From positions 1 through 64,000 of the forward strand of contig NZ_RBAM01000001.1 of the NCBI RefSeq assembly GCF_003626645.1: 64,000 bases of DNA. The letters run 5' to 3'. Under the pieces are notes generated by a model that was given only the letters and a program-made list of their open reading frames with translations, was not told the DNA's origin and made no database searches. This document shows positions 37,571-45,079 of the stretch, piece by piece. Origin of the DNA: Streptomyces klenkii. Lineage in GTDB: Bacteria; Actinomycetota; Actinomycetes; Streptomycetales; Streptomycetaceae. Each line of letters begins with the position of its first letter. Position 1 is the stretch's first letter. Both the position numbers and the translations under genes were made by a program.

Positions 37571-38470
37571 TCACTCCTCGTCCAGCACCGCCCGGATCAC
37601 ATAGCGGGCGTTGCGGGCCATCGCCGGGTTCGTCCGGCGGTAGTACGGCAGCGCGATCAGGGCCTGCGAGAGGGCGCGGCCCCGGCCGCGGGCCCAGGTC
37701 GCGCCGTCCACGCCGAGCGCTTCGCGGAAGGCCTCCCGCGCGGCGGGCGGCAGCAGGTTCCACGCCGGGAACAGGTCGCAGGCCGGGTCGCCCACCCCCG
37801 CGCACCCGAAGTCGATCACCGAGGCCAGCCTGCCGCCGGCCACCAGCAGATTGCCCGGCATCAGGTCGGCGTGCAGCCAGACCGGCGGCCCGTCCCAGGC
37901 CGGGGCGCGCAGCGCGCCCTCCCATACGGCGGTCACGGCATCGCAGTCGACACCCTCCTCGGGGATCCCGCGCAGTTCCGCGATCGCCGCCCGGGTCGCC
38001 TCGTCGAGCGAGGCGAGCGGCCCGCCGCGGTGGGCTTGCGGCGCACCCGGCAGGGTGACGCTCCGCATCGCGGCCACGAACCCGGCCAGGTCCCCGGCCA
38101 GCAGTACGGGCTCGCTCAGGGCCCCCGCCTCGGGGTTCTCTCCCGCCAGCCACCCGTGCACCGACCAGGGCCACGGATACCCCTCGGCGGGCTTCCCGGC
38201 CCCGAGCACCTCGGGGATCGCCGCGGGCAGCCGGGGCGCGAGCCGGGGCAGCCACTCCTGCTCCAGCAACACGTCCGGGGCGCCGCCCCGCACCAGCGGC
38301 AGCCGCACGACCATGTCGCCGCCCAGCCGGAACATGGCGTTCACCGTGCCGCCGGACGCGAACCGCTCCACGTCCCGCCCCGCCCACTGCGGGAACTGCC
38401 CGGCGACCAGCCGGCGTACGAGGTTCTCATCGACGGGGTGCTCGCCGGCGTGCATCTGCCCTGTGCTCAT
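37571..38470 (-). CDS. Aminoglycoside phosphotransferase family kinase
   Basis: A 299-residue APH-fold kinase. WLHADLMPGNLL (H200, D202, N207) is the catalytic loop and SVIDFGCAGVGDPACDL (D220) the metal site. A Lys/Arg-containing N-lobe (MVVRLPLVRGG) is present. These kinases phosphorylate aminoglycosides, macrolides or metabolites; no adjacent biosynthetic cluster suggests which. The start at 38470 is chosen because the extra 14 residues upstream are not kinase-like. The acceptor is unknown. Confidence 0.85.
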   Translation of the reverse strand: MSTGQMHAGEHPVDENLVRRLVAGQFPQWAGRDVERFASGGTVNAMFRLGGDMVVRLPLVRGGAPDVLLEQEWLPRLAPRLPAAIPEVLGAGKPAEGYPWPWSVHGWLAGENPEAGALSEPVLLAGDLAGFVAAMRSVTLPGAPQAHRGGPLASLDEATRAAIAELRGIPEEGVDCDAVTAVWEGALRAPAWDGPPVWLHADLMPGNLLVAGGRLASVIDFGCAGVGDPACDLFPAWNLLPPAAREAFREALGVDGATWARGRGRALSQALIALPYYRRTNPAMARNARYVIRAVLDEE

Positions 38471-38551
38471 GGGCGCCCATCCGACCGCCGGACGCCGGCG
38501 GGCGTCAAACACATTTCCCCGCCCGTACGTCTCCCCGCCCGTACGCCGGCG

Positions 38552-38950
38552 TCAGCCCGCGGCCGCCGCCCGGCGGTAGAAGTCGAACTGGGTGACACCG
38601 TTGTAGCCGTAGCTCTCCGGGTGCAGTTCGTGCAGCGCCACACCGGCCCGGGGGAGCGGGCCGAGGACGCGGGTCAGCAGTTCTTCGGCCCGGGCGATGA
38701 ACGCGGCCTTCTCCGCCGCGCTGTTCGTGCCCGCGGTGAGGCTGCCTTCGACGTGTGCGTCGCGGGCGCCGGCCAGGGGCCTGCCGGCGACGAAGTAGCT
38801 GCCGGCAGGCACCAGGTTGATATGGACGATGGTGCGCGCCCGGTCCTTGCGCAGCACCGACACCGCCAGCTCGGTCAGCCCCTCGGCGAGGGCGCTCCGG
38901 ACGTCGGCCGGAAGGGCGGGATCGGGGACGGTGACCCGGAAGTACGGCAT
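38552..38950 (-). CDS. Tautomerase family protein (132 aa)
   Basis: A 132-residue protein beginning MPYFRVTVPDPALPADVRSAL, with the catalytic Pro after the initiator Met and the longer tautomerase form (two 4-OT-like units). RARTIVHINLVPAGSYFVAG, HVEGSLTAG and the end YGYNGVTQFDFYRRAAA are consistent with this group. It is divergent from a LysR gene with repeats between. Substrate unknown. It is the second LysR/tautomerase pair in the window. Confidence 0.85.
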   Translation of the reverse strand: MPYFRVTVPDPALPADVRSALAEGLTELAVSVLRKDRARTIVHINLVPAGSYFVAGRPLAGARDAHVEGSLTAGTNSAAEKAAFIARAEELLTRVLGPLPRAGVALHELHPESYGYNGVTQFDFYRRAAAAG

Positions 38951-39048
38951 GACTCTCCTCCGCATGTACGTGATCCGCTGCGTGTGCGCGGACCGCCGCC
39001 CCGGCGGATCCGGTAGCGGCGCGGAGCAAGCCTCGCCCGGCCTGGCAC

Positions 39049-39083
39049 CATAGATCCAACGCATAGATGTCATACGCATATGA
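39049..39083. promoter_or_regulatory. CATAGAT direct repeats between tautomerase and LysR genes
   Basis: CATAGAT occurs at 39049-39055 and 39062-39068, then CATACGC/CATATGA follow at 39071-39083. They form a series with 13-15 base steps in the divergent gap, just before the LysR start at 39093. A-T rich repeats here contrast with the surrounding GC-rich DNA. Likely LysR-binding sites. Confidence 0.55.
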
Positions 39084-39092
39084 GGCTGTTGC

Positions 39093-39965
39093 ATGACCGT
39101 CAACCTTCCCCAGCTGCGGGCCTTCCTCGCCGTCGTGGACACCGGCGGCTTCAGCGCGGCCGCCGCCGAACTCGGCATGAGCCAGTCCGCGGTGTCGCAC
39201 GCCGTCGCCTCGCTGGAGCGCGAACTGGCCGCTCCGCTCCTGGTCCGTGCCACCCCGGCCCGGACGACGGCGCTCGGGGAGCGCGTCCTGCCGCACGCCC
39301 GCGTCGCGCTGTCGGCGGCCCGGTCCGTGGAACAGATCGCGGCCGAGGCCACCGGGGCCCTGACCGGCATCGTGCGGCTGGCCGCCACCCCGACGGTCTG
39401 CCAGGGCATGGTTCCCGGCCTGCTCCGGCACTGGCGTGAGGACCAGCCCCGGATCACCGTGCGGGTCTTCGAGGGCGACAGCGCCGAAGTGACGACCTGG
39501 CTGGCCGACGGGACGGCCGACGCCGCCGTCCTGATCGACCCGCCGCCCGGCCCCGGCATCCAGCTCGCCACGGACCACTACCGGGCCCTGCTGCCCCGGG
39601 ACCACCCCCTGGCGGGAGAGCCGTCCGTCGACATCCGCGACCTGGAGGACGACCAGTTCCTGATATCGCCCAACGGCTGCGAAGCCCGCATCCGTACGAT
39701 CCACGGGCTGGCCGGGCTGCGCTTCAACCCGACCCACCGGGTGCGGGACCTGGCGACGCTGATCAGCATGGTGCAGGCCGGCATCGGCGTGACCGTCCTG
39801 TCCGAGGTCTCCCGCTCGCTCATCCCTCCCGACCTGGTCCTGCTGCCGCTGGAACCCCGCACCGCGCGCCGCCTCGTCCTGACCGGGCCGCCCGGCCGCC
39901 CCTGGCACCCGGCGGTCCGCGCCCTGGCGGAGTCGGCGGCCGGCCACCTGGCCCGTACGGCTTGA
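39093..39965 (+). CDS. LysR family transcriptional regulator
   Basis: A 290-residue LysR protein: helix-turn-helix MTVNLPQLRAFLAVVDTGGF and SQSAVSHAVASLERELAAP, effector domain with ATPTVCQGMVPGLLRHWRED and DHPLAGEPSVDIRDLEDDQF. GAGG lies 7 bases upstream of the ATG. It is divergent from a tautomerase gene and probably controls it. The effector is unknown, but its pairing with an enol-acting enzyme suggests a keto acid or aromatic intermediate. Confidence 0.92.
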   Translation: MTVNLPQLRAFLAVVDTGGFSAAAAELGMSQSAVSHAVASLERELAAPLLVRATPARTTALGERVLPHARVALSAARSVEQIAAEATGALTGIVRLAATPTVCQGMVPGLLRHWREDQPRITVRVFEGDSAEVTTWLADGTADAAVLIDPPPGPGIQLATDHYRALLPRDHPLAGEPSVDIRDLEDDQFLISPNGCEARIRTIHGLAGLRFNPTHRVRDLATLISMVQAGIGVTVLSEVSRSLIPPDLVLLPLEPRTARRLVLTGPPGRPWHPAVRALAESAAGHLARTA

Positions 39966-39999
39966 GGCCACGCGGCTCTGCGGTCGGCCTGCCCGGTCC

Positions 40000-40998
40000 T
40001 CAGAGCCAGCCGCGGCGCGCCGCCTGGACTCCCGCCTGGAAGCGGGTGGTGGCGCCCAGCCTCGCCAGGAGGGCGGAGACGCGGCGGACGACGGTGCGGC
40101 GGCCCAGGCCCAGCCGCCTGGCGATCGCGTCGTCGGTGGCGCCGCTGGCCATCAGCGTGAGGATCTGCCGGTCGCGTTCGTCGATCTGCGTGCCGGTGCC
40201 GTCCGCCGACACCGGTACGGCGAGCCGCCACAGCGACTCGAACACGTTGGACAGCGCCCGGAACAGGCTGGACGGGCGGATCAGGAGGGAGACGACGCCG
40301 GGGCGGGCGTCCGCGGCGAGGGTGACCACGGCCAGCTCGTCGTCGCTGATGGCGAGCTTCAAGGGCGGGTCGTCCAGCGTCCGCGCCTGTTCCCCGGCCG
40401 CGATCATGCGCGCCATGTTGGGCCCCGCGACGGGGTCGTCGAACGCGGAGCCGTGGTAGATGGTGCGGTAGGCGACACCGGCGGCCATGCGCTCGCGTTG
40501 CAGCACCTCTTGTTCGAGGTAGTGGCCGGCCGTCCCGGAGTACGGCGGCATGTCGATGACCCGGATCTGGTGGCGCGCGGCCTGCTGGAGTTGCCGGCTG
40601 ATCGCCAGGACGCGCGCGGCGTCCTCGACGACCTCCAGCGCGCCGTAGTGACCGGCGTCCTTCCTGGCGAAGCGGTAGAGCTGTTCGAGCTCCGTACCGG
40701 TCCGGCGCAGGGCCGACCGCAGGGCGGCGTCGCGTTGCAGCAGCGCCTCGACGACCTGCGCGGGCGGTAACGCCTCCCAGGCGTCCTCCCAGGAGTCCTC
40801 CCCGGCGGCACTCACTCCGGGCTCCGGATCCGTCGCCACGACGAACTCTTCGGCGGCCAGTTCCTTGAGCACCGCCCGGACGACGGTCTCGCTGAGCCCG
40901 CAGCGGGCCGCCAACCGGCTCGCGGGCTCACGCGGATGACCGACCAGGTAGTGGTAGACCCGTCCGCGGTCGGAGTCCGGGTCCAATACGTCGTGCAC
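40000..40998 (-). CDS. LuxR-type regulator with N-terminal winged helix (TTA codon)
   Basis: A 332-residue regulator. The first 60 residues form a winged-helix module (RVYHYLVGHPREPASRLAAR, then SETVVRAVLKELAAEEFV); the C-terminal LuxR helix-turn-helix is DERDRQILTLMASGATDDAI and RRLGLGRRTVVRRVSALL. The middle domain senses an unknown ligand. The GTG at 40998 is used because GAGGGGG lies upstream. Codon 77 is TTA (40768-40770), indicating dependence on bldA tRNA, so it likely acts during development. The divergent secreted esterase and the protease after it are the obvious target candidates. Confidence 0.88.
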   Translation of the reverse strand: MHDVLDPDSDRGRVYHYLVGHPREPASRLAARCGLSETVVRAVLKELAAEEFVVATDPEPGVSAAGEDSWEDAWEALPPAQVVEALLQRDAALRSALRRTGTELEQLYRFARKDAGHYGALEVVEDAARVLAISRQLQQAARHQIRVIDMPPYSGTAGHYLEQEVLQRERMAAGVAYRTIYHGSAFDDPVAGPNMARMIAAGEQARTLDDPPLKLAISDDELAVVTLAADARPGVVSLLIRPSSLFRALSNVFESLWRLAVPVSADGTGTQIDERDRQILTLMASGATDDAIARRLGLGRRTVVRRVSALLARLGATTRFQAGVQAARRGWL

Positions 40999-41205
40999 GA
41001 CACCCCCTCGCCGTACCGCAGCCGTTCGAGTTGTTCGATACGGCCACCGGCCGCCGCAGCATACTGCGAAGGCGGCGCACTTGCGCCAGTGGCTCACCTG
41101 CGCCACCGCCCCGTATGGCTTCGTGCGGAGCGCTGCGCTGAGATTTCGGGTGTCCGGCCGCACCACCACCTTCCCCCGGCATCGAGCCCACCCCGAGGAC
41201 AGCTG

Positions 41206-42297
41206 ATGAGACCAGTCCTGCCCACCCGGCTGCTGCGCGCGAAGGCGGCGGTCGCCGCCGCGGCCGCCGCGCTCCTGTGCCTCGGCCTCGGCGCGCCCGC
41301 CGCGCGTGCCGAGGCCCCGGGCCCGCCGCGCATGAACGACGGCTTCGGCCTGTCCCAGACCGGCGCCGCCACCGGCACCGCCACCAACTTCGTGATCACG
41401 GTGCACACACCAGAGGTCTCCGGGGAGCACCGGATCCGGATCCTGCTGCCCAGCGACTACGCGGCCGATCCCACCAAGCGGTACCCGGTGCTCTACTTCC
41501 TGCACGGCGCGTCGGACAACCCGGGCAACGCGAACCTGGCCTACCCCGCCCTCGCCGCGGCCAAGTCGATGATCACGGTCATCCCGGACGGGGGCCTGCG
41601 GGGCTGGTACGCCAACTGGCTCGACCAGTCCACCGCCGCCGGTGTGCAGAACTGGGAGAACTTCCACATCAAGCAGGTGATCCCGTTCATCGACGCCAAC
41701 CTCCGCACCGTCGCGGCCAAGAAGGGCCGGGCCGTCGCCGGCCTCTCGATGGGCGGATTCGGCTCCCTGCACTACGCCCAGACCTACCCCGGGCTGTTCA
41801 GCCAGGTCGCCTCGCTCTCCGGCGCGGCCGACCTCTCGGTGAACCACATGGTCATGCGAGGGGCCGTGGTCGCCACGCTGACCAACATCGGCGCCGCGCT
41901 GTGCGGCTCCAGCGGCCCCGACTGCTCCCTCAACTTCGGGCCCACGGTGTCGAGCGACGCAATCTTCGGCTCGCCGTACCCCATCTTCAACGCCGACCGG
42001 CGCTGGAACGAGGTGGACCCGTCCGCGCACATGGACCGGCTGGCCGGCATGGGCGTCTCGCTCTACACGGGCAACGGCAACGGCAACCCCGCCGAGCCGG
42101 AGTTCTGGGTCAAGTCGGCGACGGAACACGCCAGGGACGGCCTGGAGCGGCTCGGACAGCCCTCCCACTACGTGGACTACGGCAACGGATCCGGCTGGGG
42201 CGAGAACTGCAACGGCGGCCACAACTACGGGTGCTGGGCGCAGGACCTCGTGGACTTCGTCCCGCGCCTCGAAGCGGCCTTCGCGTCCGCCGCCTGA
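41206..42297 (+). CDS. Secreted esterase (antigen 85/esterase D-like)
   Basis: A 363-residue secreted alpha/beta hydrolase with a signal peptide (AAVAAAAAALLCLGLGAPAARA). The pattern YPVLYFLHGASDN and the nucleophile GLSMGGFGS (Ser181) belong to the antigen 85/tributyrin esterase family; NGNGNPAEPEFW and YVDYGNGSGW provide the late acid/His region. It would hydrolyse or transfer acyl groups outside the cell. GAGGAC precedes the ATG. It is divergent from a bldA-linked LuxR gene and 60 bases before a protease gene. Confidence 0.88.
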   Translation: MRPVLPTRLLRAKAAVAAAAAALLCLGLGAPAARAEAPGPPRMNDGFGLSQTGAATGTATNFVITVHTPEVSGEHRIRILLPSDYAADPTKRYPVLYFLHGASDNPGNANLAYPALAAAKSMITVIPDGGLRGWYANWLDQSTAAGVQNWENFHIKQVIPFIDANLRTVAAKKGRAVAGLSMGGFGSLHYAQTYPGLFSQVASLSGAADLSVNHMVMRGAVVATLTNIGAALCGSSGPDCSLNFGPTVSSDAIFGSPYPIFNADRRWNEVDPSAHMDRLAGMGVSLYTGNGNGNPAEPEFWVKSATEHARDGLERLGQPSHYVDYGNGSGWGENCNGGHNYGCWAQDLVDFVPRLEAAFASAA

Positions 42298-42357
42298 CCG
42301 CGCGGCCCGACGCCTTCCGCCCGACCACCCGCCGCCCCGGCAGAACGGAACCCGCGC

Positions 42358-43212
42358 ATGATGAAGCGACTGCGCACGCTCGTACTCGGCCTGGCCGTCA
42401 TCTGTGCCTCGGGACTCACCGCAGGCACCGCCGCCCCGGCCCACGCGGCAGAGGGCAAGCGCGTCCACAACGGGATGCAGATCATCTTCAGCCCGTCCAT
42501 GCCCGACGCCTTCTGCACGATCGGTGCGGTGGGCACGGACAAGTACCAGCACAAGATCGCCATTTCGGCGGGCCACTGCATCAACGACCCGAAGTACGCG
42601 GACCGCGAGATCCCCGAGAACGTCGGCCCCGTCTACGACCGGGCGGACAGCGGGTCCGGCCCGATCGGCTACGTGCGCTACTTCAAGGACGCCGAGGGCT
42701 CCCAGACGGGCCACGTGACCAAGGACTACATGGTCATCGAGCTGGTCCCGCAGATGACGCTCTCCTCGCAAGGGCCGTACCTGAAGCAGACGGGCGAGCT
42801 GAAGGTCCCCGGCGGAACCGCCAGCCCGAACGCACCGGGTGCCGCGCTCGACAGTGAGCGGCTGCTCGCCCCCGGCTCCACCGAGCTCATCACCTCGGGC
42901 CAGTCGGGCGTGTGGTACGGGACCGTCATGGACAACGACCAAGGCGTCTACCGGTCGGCGGCAGTGAACATGAGGGGCGACTCGGGCGGGCCGGCCATCG
43001 CGCGCGTCCCCGGGAGCGAGCTGCCCTCCCAGAGCAACGGATTCAAGGCCTCCGGACCGTGGGCCGGCATCACCAAGGGCATCACCCTGAACCTGCCGCC
43101 CTTCCTCTACACCAGCTCGGCGAACATCCTCGCCGATCTGCGCGCACGGGACGCCGCCGCAGCCCCGGCCGGTGTCTTCGGCGCGGGCTTCACGGTGACC
43201 GCCAACCCGTGA
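42358..43212 (+). CDS. Secreted trypsin-like serine protease
   Basis: A 284-residue S1-family-like protein. Signal peptide to AHA-AE near residue 30; triad residues His73 (ISAGHCIND), Asp123 (KDYMVIEL) and Ser209 (NMRGDSGGPAI). Cys53 and Cys74 could form the usual disulfide around the active site. It differs from typical Streptomyces chymotrypsin-like proteases in having no obvious propeptide. The ATG pair at 42358/42361 leaves the start ambiguous by one residue. It is 60 bases after the esterase on the same strand and followed by a perfect terminator. Confidence 0.88.
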   Translation: MMKRLRTLVLGLAVICASGLTAGTAAPAHAAEGKRVHNGMQIIFSPSMPDAFCTIGAVGTDKYQHKIAISAGHCINDPKYADREIPENVGPVYDRADSGSGPIGYVRYFKDAEGSQTGHVTKDYMVIELVPQMTLSSQGPYLKQTGELKVPGGTASPNAPGAALDSERLLAPGSTELITSGQSGVWYGTVMDNDQGVYRSAAVNMRGDSGGPAIARVPGSELPSQSNGFKASGPWAGITKGITLNLPPFLYTSSANILADLRARDAAAAPAGVFGAGFTVTANP

Positions 43213-43224
43213 GCCGGGGCACCG

Positions 43225-43256
43225 GATCCCGCACTGACCTCGGTCAGTGCGGGATC
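43225..43256. terminator. Intrinsic terminator at convergent stops
   Basis: A perfect 14-bp stem (43225-43238 with 43243-43256) with loop CTCG is followed by TTCTCCTT. It ends the protease gene and overlaps the stop codon of the convergent membrane protein gene. Confidence 0.85.
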
Positions 43257-44590
43257 TTCTCCTTCCCCGGGGCTGCGCCCGGGGCGGAGGCGGCACCGAG
43301 TACCGCGAGGACGGCCAGGACGAGGACGGCGACGCCGAGGACCAGGGCGACGACCGCCGTCGTGGGGTAGTTCCACAGGATCAGGGCCAGGGCCGCCGCC
43401 GCGATGACGATGCCGGTGGTCCAGGGCCGGTGCGTCTCCAGCCACTGGCCCGTGGCCCCGGTCCGCAGGCCGGAGCGGGCCATGGCCCGCCCGGTGGCGC
43501 CGGTGGCCCGGGTGGTCACCGAGCGGATGAACCGGGCGCCGCGCCCGGGGCCGTAGAGGTATCCGGCCAGCGCCGTGATGACCGCCGTGACGAGAACCGT
43601 GCGGGTGCTGTTCCGCAGGAAGCGGACGAAGGTGTCGTAGATCGTGGCGGCCGCGTCCGCGGGCAGGACGGTGGCCGGGACGGAGTCCAGATAGACGCGC
43701 CGTGCGACGGCGAGTCCCACCAGGAGCAGCAGCATCATCACGCCGATGCCGACGGCCGCGGCGATGAGGGCCACCCGGTGTGCGGGAGCCGTCCACACCG
43801 CGAGCGCGGCCAGGACGAACACGGTGACGGGCAGCCAGGTCCCGACGGTGTCGAGCAGGCGCATGAGCCCCTGGGCGTCGTCGAGTTTGTCGGTCCGGAA
43901 CAGGGTGATCGTCTTGTCGACGTCGGGGATGTGGGCGGCCTTCTCGTAGCCCTCGTCGACCAGCTTCGCCTCGACCTTGTCGGCGACGGTGCCCAGGTCG
44001 AGGACGACGGCGTCGCCCTTGGCCCGCACGGCGCTGCTCCCCTCACCCGTGAGCGTCTTGACGACGGCGGCGTGGGCCCGCCGGTTCGCGGCGTCCCACA
44101 GCTCCGCGACCTGGTCGCTCGTGACGACCTCGTTGACCACGGCGCGGACGGACGCGGTGAGGGCGTTCTTGAGGGGACCGGCGAGGAGGTGCGACTTGTC
44201 CACGACCACCGGTGGCGCGTCGGCCTTGGCGAGCGCGCCGCTGACGGCGTCGGTGATGCCGTTGACGTCGACGTTGTCGACCACGCCCGTGGTCAGCCGG
44301 TCCGTGACGGCGTTCTGCACGGACGGGTCCTCGGCCAGTGGCGCGACGGTCTGGACGTACCGGTCGGTGTCCGAGACCTGGCTGCCGGCCCAGGCCGCCA
44401 CCACGGCGAACGGCGAGAGCACGAAGACGAGCAGCAGCAGGACGGACGTCACCGCGTAGCGCGACCGCCGGTGACGCAGGGCCTCGCTCCGGCGAAGGCG
44501 CGCGTAGTCCCGGCGCTCGCTGGGGACCAGGGGTCCGTCACCGTACGACGGGCCGGGATCCCGCGGGCCGCGGGCACGAGGCGGGTCCAT
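43244..44590 (-). CDS. Integral membrane protein with large external domain
   Basis: A 448-residue protein starting MDPPRARGPR, with excellent GGAGGAGG upstream. A short cytoplasmic start leads to one membrane helix (near residue 50), a 200-residue non-membrane domain rich in Asp, Val and Thr, and four to five membrane helices in the C-terminal half (about 250 onward). The external part DRYVQTVAPLAEDPSVQNAV is a pattern I know from actinobacterial membrane proteins of unknown function. No enzyme motif is visible. The longer frame to 44737 is unsupported by a ribosome site. Confidence 0.8.
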   Translation of the reverse strand: MDPPRARGPRDPGPSYGDGPLVPSERRDYARLRRSEALRHRRSRYAVTSVLLLLVFVLSPFAVVAAWAGSQVSDTDRYVQTVAPLAEDPSVQNAVTDRLTTGVVDNVDVNGITDAVSGALAKADAPPVVVDKSHLLAGPLKNALTASVRAVVNEVVTSDQVAELWDAANRRAHAAVVKTLTGEGSSAVRAKGDAVVLDLGTVADKVEAKLVDEGYEKAAHIPDVDKTITLFRTDKLDDAQGLMRLLDTVGTWLPVTVFVLAALAVWTAPAHRVALIAAAVGIGVMMLLLLVGLAVARRVYLDSVPATVLPADAAATIYDTFVRFLRNSTRTVLVTAVITALAGYLYGPGRGARFIRSVTTRATGATGRAMARSGLRTGATGQWLETHRPWTTGIVIAAAALALILWNYPTTAVVALVLGVAVLVLAVLAVLGAASAPGAAPGKEKIPH

Positions 44591-44764
44591 GGCGCTCCCT
44601 CCTCCGGGCGGGACGTGTGCGGACCGGCGTGTGACGTGTGCGGGCCGGCGTGTACGGATCGGATCGGGCACGTGCCGGGCGCTCGGAAGGCCGGTCTCCT
44701 CCGCAGGCTGGCCGACCGGCGGCGCGGGCCGCATCACCCGCAGCAGGTGAACCGGGCCCGTCCG

Positions 44765-44962
44765 TCACTCGGGCAGGCGGCGCATCTCCTCCACGCTCAG
44801 GCCGAGGTCCTGGAAGCGGGCGAGGAGCCCGTACAGGTGGGCCTCGTCCGTGACCGCGCCGGAGAACAGCGTCTGCCGGGGTACCGGTTCCGCCTTCAGC
44901 TCCGGGAAGGCCTCGGCCATGAGCCGGGAGACGCTGCCCGTCACGCGGAATTCGTAGCGCAT
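44765..44962 (-). CDS. Small conserved hypothetical protein (65 aa)
   Basis: A 65-residue protein, MRYEFRVTGSVSRLMAEAFPELKAEPVP, then LFSGAVTDEAHLYGLLARFQDLGLSVEEMRRLP. This strand-helix-strand-helix pattern is shared with a small Streptomyces family that resembles a ferredoxin-like fold. GGGAG lies about 10 bases before the ATG. The product may bind small molecules or proteins; no function known. It is located downstream of a LAL regulator on the same strand, about 117 bases after its stop. Confidence 0.75.
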   Translation of the reverse strand: MRYEFRVTGSVSRLMAEAFPELKAEPVPRQTLFSGAVTDEAHLYGLLARFQDLGLSVEEMRRLPE

Positions 44963-45079
44963 GGTCGAACCGCTCCCACCTAGGGCACTTCGGGGCACAG
45001 CATTCGGTGCCAGGGTGCGCCGCCGGAAGGCCTCCGCCATCACCCGGCACGGGTGGAGGCCGGCCGGCCCGCCACCCCG

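Noticed and set aside
40000..43296. 1098-codon minus-strand frame through the esterase and protease genes
   Set aside because: Only the last 332 codons (LuxR regulator) are real; the rest is antisense to secreted hydrolases with signal peptides and active sites.
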